Below, piece by piece: positions 1 to 6,489 of a DNA stretch of 17,208 nucleotides. This DNA is from Vairimorpha apis BRL 01 (taxonomy: Eukaryota; Microsporidia; Nosematidae): positions 1 to 17,208 of the forward strand of contig KE647260.1 in the NCBI GenBank assembly GCA_000447185.1, read 5' to 3'. Position 1 is the stretch's first letter, and each line of letters begins with the position of its first letter. The notes beneath the pieces were generated by a model. The model saw only the letters and a list, made by a program, of their open reading frames with translations, was not told where the DNA came from and searched no databases. The position numbers and the translations under genes are program-made.

Positions 1-89
1 CCTTACATTTTATAATCTTGTAACTATATTTTATCTTAATGTATTTATATATACTATAATTTATATATATTGTATTTATATATTGTATT
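1..89. other. TA-rich left flank of truncated R4-like element
   Basis: Low-complexity T/A sequence with several TATATAT and TTGTATTTATA runs. The reading frame of the retrotransposon ORF to the right stays open back to position 60 (stop TAA at 57-59), but residues encoded before about 90 are only F/I/Y/V/C and look like read-through of flank. The change to normal coding composition at about 90 is the likely 5' truncation point of the element. Confidence 0.5.
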
Positions 90-1367
90 ATCCGAGCCAT
101 CAATGAGCATGCAATTTCAGTTATAAACTACCACGTAGGACTCGTAAAACTTGAACCTAGTGATTTTAAAAGTCTTGATCATGACATCCGTCAGGTACTA
201 ATTAAGTACCAAGTTCATTTACAGCCAGCATGTAAAGAAAGACTATACCTTCCCAGAACGGAAATGGGAAGAGGACTTACAAATATTGAATTTAAAAGTG
301 AATGTATGCTTTTAACAATGCATAGATCGTTTAACGAGACTAGAAATAGCTCTCTTAGATGTGCTGCAATATTGAAAAGTGAAGAAGCATGTGCTATTCA
401 CCTGTCTCTTATAGTAAGTTACCTCAAAATTAGATATAGTCTGGAAGAAATTCCATCCTTAAAAGCGTTAGTTGAAGCACAAAAATTAAAATTATACAAC
501 GAAATTCAAAATCGGTCAAATCACGGTAAGTTGTATAAAGCTAAGACCAATGAACTAATAAGCATTAAGGATTCGTCTACATGGCTAACAAAGGGAAACA
601 ATCAGGCCAGATCCGAAGCAATTTATTGCTTCCTACAGGATAGAAATATCTTCTGTGGTCAAGTAGGACAATGTCCTCACTGTGGATCTCAAAGAAAGAC
701 AGTTGATCATTTAGCTACCAAGTGTGACCGAATGTTAGGTTTTGACTACATGAGAAGGCACAATGAGGTAGTTAGATGTATACATCTTCTTCTTTGTAAA
801 AAGTATGGATTTAAAAAGACGAATAAAATAAGAAGCCACTCAGTTCAAGAGGTTATGTCTAATGACAATGCGGAGATACGAGTGGATACAAGGGTATCAA
901 CTGATATCAAAGTCTGCCATAATAAGCCTGACATACTTGTAATAGACAAAAAGAATAAAGAAATCTTAATTGTCGAGATTGGAATAACCAACCAAGACCG
1001 TTTGACTATTGTCGAAAACGAAAAATTAAGAAAGTATGATCTTTTGGCTAATGAACTTGGACAAATATATAAATCTCGGACAAAGATTGTTCCATATGTA
1101 ATTACATGGGATGGGGTGGTAACTAAGTACCACAGAAAGTATATCAAAGAGCTAGAAATCCAACCAAATCTTGAGGCGTACATGCAATCCATTGTACTTA
1201 AGAAGACTTTAGAGTCCATTTCTATGGATAGAAGACGAGGATATGAGTGGATTGAACCTAGAGAGGACGAGGTGGAAAAAGCAGTGGAGAATTTAGTAAA
1301 AACTATACCTTTAAAAAATGTATATATCGAGGAGGCGAAACTCAAAATAAACGAACATATGATTTAA
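90..1367 (+). CDS. R4/Dong-like non-LTR retrotransposon ORF, 3' part: RT thumb, zinc knuckle, restriction-like endonuclease (5'-truncated)
   Basis: Numbering is from the ATG at 264 (367 aa). Related coding sequence starts earlier, near 90 (IRAINEHAISVINYHVGL, then RLYLPR just before the ATG), so 264 is an internal Met of a larger protein, not a proven start. The RT palm with its catalytic Asp residues is missing. Seen: thumb/linker (GRGLTNIEFKSE, residues 3-14), a zinc knuckle C137-x2-C140-x8-H149-x4-C154, and a PD-(D/E)XK-type nuclease with P222 D223, E238 (LIVEIG) and K257 Y258, followed by YVITWD (278-283) and DRRRG (322-326). In R2/R4-type elements this nuclease nicks the target DNA that primes reverse transcription in the nucleus. 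The frame has no stop or shift, unlike both related copies in this window. Family assignment is firm; the R4/Dong clade and microsporidian origin are inferred. It is probably a dead, 5'-truncated insertion, though a short protein could be made. Confidence 0.85.
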   Translation: MRAINEHAISVINYHVGLVKLEPSDFKSLDHDIRQVLIKYQVHLQPACKERLYLPRTEMGRGLTNIEFKSECMLLTMHRSFNETRNSSLRCAAILKSEEACAIHLSLIVSYLKIRYSLEEIPSLKALVEAQKLKLYNEIQNRSNHGKLYKAKTNELISIKDSSTWLTKGNNQARSEAIYCFLQDRNIFCGQVGQCPHCGSQRKTVDHLATKCDRMLGFDYMRRHNEVVRCIHLLLCKKYGFKKTNKIRSHSVQEVMSNDNAEIRVDTRVSTDIKVCHNKPDILVIDKKNKEILIVEIGITNQDRLTIVENEKLRKYDLLANELGQIYKSRTKIVPYVITWDGVVTKYHRKYIKELEIQPNLEAYMQSIVLKKTLESISMDRRRGYEWIEPREDEVEKAVENLVKTIPLKNVYIEEAKLKINEHMI

Positions 1368-1430
1368 GTTACTAAAAATGCTTTTAAATTTGTTAGCAAT
1401 TTTAAATTCATCAGTTTAATAAAAAATACA
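90..1430 (+). mobile_element. 5'-truncated R4/Dong-like non-LTR retrotransposon copy 1
   Basis: The unit is the truncated ORF plus a short 3' untranslated tail. Truncation at the 5' end is the usual result of incomplete target-primed reverse transcription. The 3' end is uncertain: the tail has an AATAAAAAATAC stretch near 1418-1430 and then grades into TA-rich DNA. I found no clear target-site duplication. TA-rich sequence on both sides would suit a Dong-like preference for TA/TAA-rich targets, but in DNA this AT-rich that is weak evidence. Confidence 0.6.
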
Positions 1431-1933
1431 TACAATCTATATATATTTGTTTTTATGCATAAAATTATGTATTAATATTATTTTGTTTTTATAATAATTT
1501 GTTTTAGTATTTTTACAAAGATAAATTATAAAAAATTATAGACTTTAAAAACATTTTCTATCTGCATTTAACACATCTTTGAGATATAAAATTTCAAAAT
1601 AATATAAATTTAACAAGAGTTTTTAGTTATGTTTTGCTTTAAAAGTCTAAAAAACAATAAAATTAGAAGTTTTAAGCATATTAATTAAGTAAAACAAAAA
1701 AAATTTGTTTACTAAAAACTAAGAAGTAGTTATAATTCATGATAATTAATTTAACATTTAGAAGTATAGTAGTTATAATTTTGTCTTTATGTTTATAAAA
1801 AATTATAATATGTTTATTTTAATAATATATATAATTGAACTAAATGTTTACATACATACATATATATAAGAAAAATAATTATAATTTTTTTAATTATTAC
1901 AATTTGATGTAATATAAATTCTAAATATACAAT
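1431..1933. other. AT-rich intergenic stretch, no gene seen
   Basis: Very AT-rich, with poly-A/T runs and a short TACATACATACATATATATA simple repeat near 1849-1868. No reading frame or family motif is recognisable on either strand. Confidence 0.5.
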
Positions 1934-2221
1934 TGTGGTATTATTACCACATGATTTAATTTAAACATCCATCGAAAAATAAAATAAATATTTACTTTTA
2001 GTTAACTTAAATATATACATATATAAATGACAATGAACGAATGGAATATAAATGAAAACGTCAACTAGCAGAAACTTATTCCAGCGTGCAAAAACGTATT
2101 AAAAACTTACAACGAAAATAATAATAGATAATTTAATTATAAACAAAAAACTGTATATTTGAGTGGTTGCTTCCTAGAAGAGTTCTTTTCTTCAGGGGAT
2201 TTAACTATGGTTATTACCACA
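1934..2221 (+). repeat. LTR of Ty3/gypsy copy A (5' LTR)
   Basis: Positions about 1953-2221 align with 4553-5063 once the solo LTR at 4732-4959 is removed; shared blocks include CAACTAGCAGAAAC (2061-2074, 4679-4692) and AGAGTTCTT. The right end, 2206-2221, is TATGGTTATTACCACA, the same terminal hairpin type as the other LTR ends here. The left limit is ambiguous. It may be 1934, where TGTGGTATTATTACCACA starts, or the TG at 1952 just after that hairpin, in which case 1934-1951 is the end of an older LTR. No primer-binding site starting TGG follows 2221. Confidence 0.6.
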
Positions 2222-2352
2222 TTGAAATCAATAAGTTTAGAGAGCCGCAATTCGAAAAGTAACGATACTGATAGTTACGTCGAATTTAAAAAAATATTAA
2301 AGGAACAGATATTAAAACGAAAGTGAAAAATTTAAAGATAAAAAATATACGT

Positions 2353-2950
2353 AGAGACTGCGATCTAGAACAGCTAAAAAAATTTAAAATATTAAGTGCC
2401 GCCAATGAGTGGACGATGAGCAAATGGAATTAATTTATTATACATTAATCGAAGACGAAGATTTTAAAATTAATTTAACTACGAATATTTATAAAACTTT
2501 ACGAAAGGAATTAATTAAAATTATGTTTCCGCCAGGAGAAACAGTAGTAATATTTAATAAATTAAATAATTTAAAAAAAACAGAATTCCGTACAATTAAC
2601 AAATATTTTAATGAAATTAAAAAATATTTAGAAATATATAGTATTATAAACAAATTATAAAAAACTGAAAGGGACAGAAGATTGTCAGAAATATTTTATA
2701 ATGAACTTGGTAAATTTACACCATTGAATTATTAAAACTTAGTTTAACAAAATATAATCTAGCAATCACATTATTACATAAAATAAAGAAGAGATAATTA
2801 TTCAAGCAAACATTGAAAAATAAACATAAATTTAGAATGTTAAAAATAATTAAGAAAAGCAATATGTAATTTCTCCATATAGAAATAATAATAAGAAATG
2901 GTGTTCACATTACAAATCCAATCCCCATAATACAAATGAATGCATGCTGA
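2353..2950 (+). pseudogene. gag pseudogene, Ty3/gypsy copy A
   Basis: Capsid/nucleocapsid polyprotein remnant, matched region by region to the better-kept gag at 5500-6287. Seen: LKKFKILSAANEWT (frame 1, about 2374-2415) against DKFGKICSANEWT; a frameshift near 2412; a frame-3 stretch 2409-2660 with EQMELIYYTLIED; an in-frame TAA at 2658-2660 followed in the same frame by RRLSEIFYNELGKF, matching RKVRDTFEEGLGKY; and, after further shifts, a zinc knuckle KWCSHYKSNPHNTNEC at 2896-2943 (C-x2-H-x5-H-x4-C). In a live element Gag assembles the cytoplasmic particle and binds element RNA. The open stretch 2409-2660 begins with GTG inside the conserved NEW-T region, so it is a fragment and not a gene of its own. 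Confidence 0.7.
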
Positions 2951-3059
2951 ACTCGAAACGATAAATACACCTAAATGTTACAATTAAAGTTAAATTGTGT
3001 ATGTTCGAGAAAAAGATACAAATTATATGATAATAAATATAAGAAGCGATCTCCAAAGA

Positions 3060-3125
3060 AAAAAGTCTAAAATTGAAGCTTTAATCAATAAGACTTAAAC
3101 ATTAATGATGATAGAATCTGGGTAA
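3060..3125 (+). pseudogene. possible aspartic protease trace, copy A
   Basis: Downstream of the zinc knuckle, 3069-3095 reads KIEALINKT and is followed by a stop. It resembles the retropepsin active-site context 'v.ALIDTGA', with the catalytic Asp replaced by Asn and the Gly lost. The position, about 120 bp after gag, fits Ty3/gypsy order. The match is short and lies in AT-rich sequence, so chance similarity is possible. Confidence 0.3.
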
Positions 3126-3879
3126 AATTTTACTTCTTAGAAATCGGTATAGTTAATAAATACGATATGATTTTAAAAATCACAACCATTAACATTTGGA
3201 GTAGAAGAAACAAGTAACGAACATAATAGTTCACAAATAAATCACTATAGACACAAGAAATTACAAAACCACATTTTATGTTGTGATAAACCTACAATGT
3301 CATGTATTTTGAGAGATAAATTCCTGATAACTAGAGTTACAAGTTAAGCTATAAAAATAGGACTCTGACTATTATTAAACGTACCAACATATGGGGTAAA
3401 AAGATAACAGTTAAATTTTATAAAAGGAGCTGACTAATAGTTTATGTTTAACTATAAATTTAAAAGGTATACCGATAAAAGTCAATAAAAATAAAAATTC
3501 TTATAAGATTATAACAGAATTAAAAATGACAATTTTAAATTAAAACCGAATCTTAAATCAACTAAACCTAAAATAGATGTAGTTTGTAAAATCATAAAGA
3601 ACAAGTGTTAAGTTAAATTAAACTTTTTGATAATCATCAATATAATGATTAAGATCGATAAAATATTAGAGAGTTGTACAAAAATAATAAAATAAAGAAA
3701 AAAAGAATTAGAAAAAAATAAATAACAAAATATATAATAAGAGCGTGAGAATAAAAGCTCTTGTAAAAAATTATAAGACAATAAACAAATCCAAAAAAGA
3801 GAATATCAACCACCGCCGAAACTTAAAAAAAATATAATAAACGGACTAAATTATAATAGAAATATTAATTTATTAAGAT

Positions 3880-4330
3880 ATGATCATTATTTAATGTCAA
3901 AAAACATGATTGGGACGCATAAAAGGATGTAATTAAAAGTTCTATTGGCAGTGTTTTATATTAATTTTATATCAAAAAGGAAGGAATGCAAAAGTTTAAA
4001 TTAAAAAGTTAACATAAAAATATAATTCAGAAATAAAAAATCTATATTTAGAACTTCTTTATAAATATATACTATAGTTATATATTATATAACAATTGTC
4101 TGAGAAGGATAGGGTATATGCAGCATGATTTGATATAAACTTTGATGTTATAATAGTACATTTAAAATCATTTACAGAAGAAAGGAAAAAGAATGATAGA
4201 AATTGTTGAGGAAATTAAAGATTCTTTTAATTTAAACTATAATCGCAATTTGGGTACTTCACCTTTTGCTCTACATTAGGGATATAACTTTTATGATGTA
4301 TCTCGAAAAAAAGTAAATCCAACGGTAAAA
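3880..4330 (+). pseudogene. integrase remnant, Ty3/gypsy copy A
   Basis: 4181-4275 reads KGKRMIEIVEEIKDS, then NYNRNLGTSPFAL, then a stop and GYNFYDV. This matches the end of the retroviral-type integrase core, where 'GK.ER.i.ti.e' (with the last acidic catalytic residue) is followed by 'vYN...H...g.sPfe'. A weaker trace of the N-terminal zinc-binding domain may lie at 3885-3990 (His codons at 3885 and 3918, Cys at 3987). Integrase inserts the cDNA into the genome; this copy cannot, since the core is far too short and has stops. The match at 4181-4275 is good; the zinc-domain part is a guess. Confidence 0.5.
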
Positions 4331-4528
4331 AATAAAGAAAAACATTTTATTTCCAATTTAATATAAGAGATAGGTGTACAAAGAAACATTCAACTCAGGT
4401 AAAATAAATCCGAAATATGCTACTAACACTAAAAAAATAATTTGTATAGATAGAAAAAGGTTTTGTTTGCGGCTTTCAGTAGAACGAGGTTGGACATATG
4501 TAAAGAATGTTAAACTTTTACAAAAGCG

Positions 4529-5063
4529 TGTAGTATGAGGTATAATTAAAACAAATTTAATTAACATATCTCGTCAAAAATAAACATTCCGCGGAAAAAT
4601 AATTATAAATATTTATTTTTAGTCAACACTAAATATATACATGAAAATGAAAGAATAAAATAAATACAAGAAAACTTCAACTAGCAGAAACATATTCATT
4701 CGTGCAAATAGTATAAAATATATAACGATAATGACGTATTTTGACGGGAGCGACCCGTGTTTAAATATAGTTTTAAAAAACATTTTATTTGGTGTTGTTT
4801 GTCTATCGTTTGGCTCATCGTTCTTTATCGTTCTGTATATATTTTGTATTTATACATTTTGTTTCTATAAATAAACAAACAAGTGATAAATTAAAATGAT
4901 TAATTAAAAAATAAACAAATGTTAAAAAATTAATAATTGTGGTAAAATTATTTACCACAGATAATAATATACAGTTTATTTATAAATAAAAAACTATATA
5001 TTTAAGAGGTTGCATCATAAAAAGAGTTCTTCTATTAAGATAGCCTCTCTGTAGATAATGACA
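4529..5063 (+). repeat. second LTR of copy A family, split by a solo LTR
   Basis: 4553-4731 plus 4960-5063 align with 1953-2221. Reading across the inserted segment, ...AACGATAA joins TAATATACAG... and matches the uninterrupted AACGAAAATAATAATAG...TATATTTGAG of the first LTR. The start at 4529 (TGTAGTAT against TGTGGTAT) is tentative; homology is convincing only from about 4553. The end near 5063 (GATAATGACA) is a decayed form of the TTATTACCACA end. Homology then continues rightwards past the LTR. Confidence 0.55.
4732..4959 (+). mobile_element. 228-bp solo LTR with GATAA target-site duplication
   Basis: The segment starts TGACGTATTTTGACGGGAG and ends in TTTACCACA, giving TG...CA termini. 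It is flanked by identical GATAA at 4727-4731 and 4960-4964. The related LTR at 1934-2221 lacks it, so the empty site is known. The last 22 bases form a hairpin, TGTGGTA-N8-TACCACA. The length, termini and 5-bp duplication are what remains after the two LTRs of a Ty3/gypsy element recombine and delete its interior. The internal GACGGGAGCGACCCG near the 5' end is unusually GC-rich for this window. Confidence 0.8.
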
Positions 5064-5172
5064 CTAAATTATGACGTATCAAATTAAAACTAATAAATTT
5101 GAGAGTTGACTTATTTTGTGAAAAGAAATTTATTATAGATTAAATAATATATTAAGTGCTGATAAAAGGTGG
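5064..5172 (+). pseudogene. leader and first codons of another gag, interrupted
   Basis: After the LTR end, AACTAATAAATTTGAGAG (5088-5105) parallels AATCAATAAGTTTAGAGAG of the copy A leader (2227-2245). 5149-5172 then encodes ILSADKRW, the counterpart of ILSAANEW in the copy A gag. The Trp codon is the last codon before the nested element begins. The rest of this gag probably resumes at 6408, where TTTATATATTAAC resembles TTTATTATACATTAAT of copy A, and fades out near 6490. So this is a second element body behind a shared LTR, broken by an insertion. Confidence 0.5.
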
Positions 5173-5383
5173 TGTGGCATCCCGTGTACCTGGTTTTTTA
5201 AGGTTTGTGAATTTTCAAAAATATTTAATTTATATTTTAATTTACTTTTCCTCTAAAAATCACATAAACAAAATTTATAAAGGGGGATCTTAAAAGAGAG
5301 ATTCTGAGAATAATAAAAGAATATTTATTAAAAGTTATGTTGGTATTATTTGGCCACAGGACATAGGCTTAGGGGTTATTACA
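5173..5383 (+). repeat. 5' LTR of nested element
   Basis: The right part, about 5263-5383, is repeated at about 6255-6402. Shared blocks are TAAACAAAATTTAT, AATAAAAGAATATTTATTAA and CACAGGAC.TAGGC.TAGGGG. Start TGTGGCAT and end GGGGTTATTACA are set by the target duplication and by alignment with the 3' copy. The AATAAA inside the first shared block could act as the poly-A signal. Directly after the LTR comes AC and then the 10-bp palindrome TTGAGCTCAA (5386-5395); no TGG-type primer-binding site is visible. Confidence 0.7.
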
Positions 5384-5499
5384 ACTTGAGCTCAACTGAG
5401 ACAAAAAACCCAAGAGAGAGAGATATTACAGAACTGAGAAATTGCTGTAATTAAAAGATGATGAGATTAACGTGGTCTGTTAAAGACACGGATATTTAA

Positions 5500-6287
5500 T
5501 ATAGTAAAGAAATTAATATAATCGAAGATGTCAAGAGACATGATATGATAAATTGGTTTGATAAGTTTGGAAAAATATGTTCGGCAAATGAATGGACTGT
5601 AGAGCAATATACGTTAATTCTTAAAGGATTGTTGACGGATGAAAGTTTAACTGATGAAATGTTCAAGGGTGATTTGACTAAGATCAGAGAGAGGATACTA
5701 AGTATTACGTATGAACCAAAGAGATCGTATATATGGAGAGAAAAGCCGCAGAGGCTAAACAAGCGAACTTTTGTTACATTGATGATTATTTAAGCTATAT
5801 TAAGCAATATGTCAACTACTATGCCATAGCACATAAAATTTTCAAGGAAGAGTTTAATCGTAAAGTGCGGGACACATTCGAAGAAGGATTAGGTAAATAC
5901 ACAAGTAGAAAGCTATATGAATCTTGCGAGGACCACACGTTGCAGACCTATTACAAACGAATCAAGGCAATAGAAGAAGTCTTTGAACGACGATTTTTAA
6001 GTACCGCAAGTGAAGTTCAATACAAAACAGTAAAAAGCACACAAAGTAATAGTAAAATTAAAGGTAATTCTAAGTGGTGCAAACATCATCGGCATAACGG
6101 CCATGATGATACACGAGATTGTTACACGGAAAGAGATAAGGTAAAAACAAACAAAAAAGATGAAACGCGTGTGTACGACTTTAACAATATTATCCTTGAA
6201 AAGAAAAATAGTGATACAGAACTACAGATTCAAGTAGTAATAAATAACCAAAATTATATAAACAAAATTTATGAAAGGTGGATATAA
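5500..6287 (+). pseudogene. gag and protease start of the nested Ty3/gypsy element, one frameshift
   Basis: Best-preserved Gag in the window. Frame 1 is open from 5500 (after TAA at 5497-5499) to 5793; its first Met is at 5545, just before INWFDKFGKICSANEWT, but YSKEINIIEDVKRHD upstream probably belongs to the protein. The frame shifts between about 5720 and 5760; from there frame 3 carries AKQANFCYIDDYLSYIKQY, RKVRDTFEEGLGKYTSRKLY, a basic linker and a zinc knuckle WCKHHRHNGHDDTRDC (C-x2-H-x5-H-x5-C, Cys codons 6078 and 6120). LQIQVVINNQNY (about 6219-6254) resembles the lead-in to an aspartic protease. The LIDTGA active site should come next, but the frame instead enters the 3' LTR and stops at 6287. 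Gag would form particles and bind RNA. The frameshift looks like a mutation, since programmed shifts usually lie at the gag/pol border. Confidence 0.75.
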
Positions 6288-6402
6288 AAAAGTAGCGACA
6301 TTATGATGAATAGGAGAGTTTTCGAAAGTAATAAAAGAATATTTATTAAAAGTTATGTTGAGTGTTATTTGCTCACAGGACGTAGGCCTAGGGGTTAAAA
6401 CA
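6255..6402 (+). repeat. truncated 3' LTR of nested element
   Basis: Matches 5263-5383 of the 5' LTR. It carries about 20 extra bases around 6293-6312 (TAGCGACATTATGATGAATA region) that the 5' copy lacks. The first ~90 bp of a full LTR are missing because the internal deletion ends here. The two LTRs differ at many positions, so insertion was not recent. Confidence 0.7.
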
Positions 6403-6489
6403 GGTGGTTTATATATTAACTTAAAAAAATTCAAAATATTTAAAATAATTATTTTTAACTTATAGTATTAACAAATTTACGAAAATAAT

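Larger units (their letters stand above)
1934..5063 (+). mobile_element. Ty3/gypsy LTR retrotransposon relic, copy A
   Basis: Two related LTR-like segments (1934-2221 and 4529-5063, the second split by a solo LTR) bracket about 2.3 kb carrying, in order, gag, a protease-like trace and an integrase-like trace. That order is the Gag-PR-RT-IN layout of Ty3/gypsy. The internal part is much shorter than the usual 4-5 kb. I cannot recognise RT/RNase H between about 3130 and 3880, so much of pol has been deleted or eroded. Every coding segment has stops and shifts. Homology continues past the second LTR into another leader and gag start, so this is not a simple isolated element. Confidence 0.65.
5173..6402 (+). 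mobile_element. nested, internally deleted Ty3/gypsy element (gag only)
   Basis: The unit starts TGTGGCATCCCG, ends GGGGTTAAAACA, and is flanked by identical GGTGG at 5168-5172 and 6403-6407, the 5-bp duplication expected of Ty3/gypsy integrase. Layout: complete 5' LTR (5173-5383), leader, gag with one frameshift, the first residues of protease, then the 3' LTR cut to its last ~148 bp. RT, RNase H, integrase, the polypurine tract and the first part of the 3' LTR are gone in one deletion. It inserted into the gag of an older element. It cannot move by itself; whether it ever moved in this form using a helper is unknown. Confidence 0.8.

Noticed and set aside
845..1345. Open frame of 166 codons on the minus strand
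   Set aside because: Lies wholly antisense to the well-supported endonuclease ORF and has no recognisable motif.
1934..1951. Transcription terminator hairpin
   Set aside because: The same hairpin recurs at LTR ends with TG...CA borders and target duplications, so an LTR terminus explains it better.
4358..4567. Minus-strand open frame of 69 codons
   Set aside because: Composition-driven; overlaps the plus-strand integrase-to-LTR region and resembles nothing.
5496..5762. Minus-strand open frame of 88 codons with hydrophobic look
   Set aside because: Antisense of the nested gag; its apparent membrane segments come from A/T-rich codons.
6222..6434. Minus-strand open frame of 70 codons
   Set aside because: Antisense across the gag end, the 3' LTR and the target duplication, so it cannot be an old gene.
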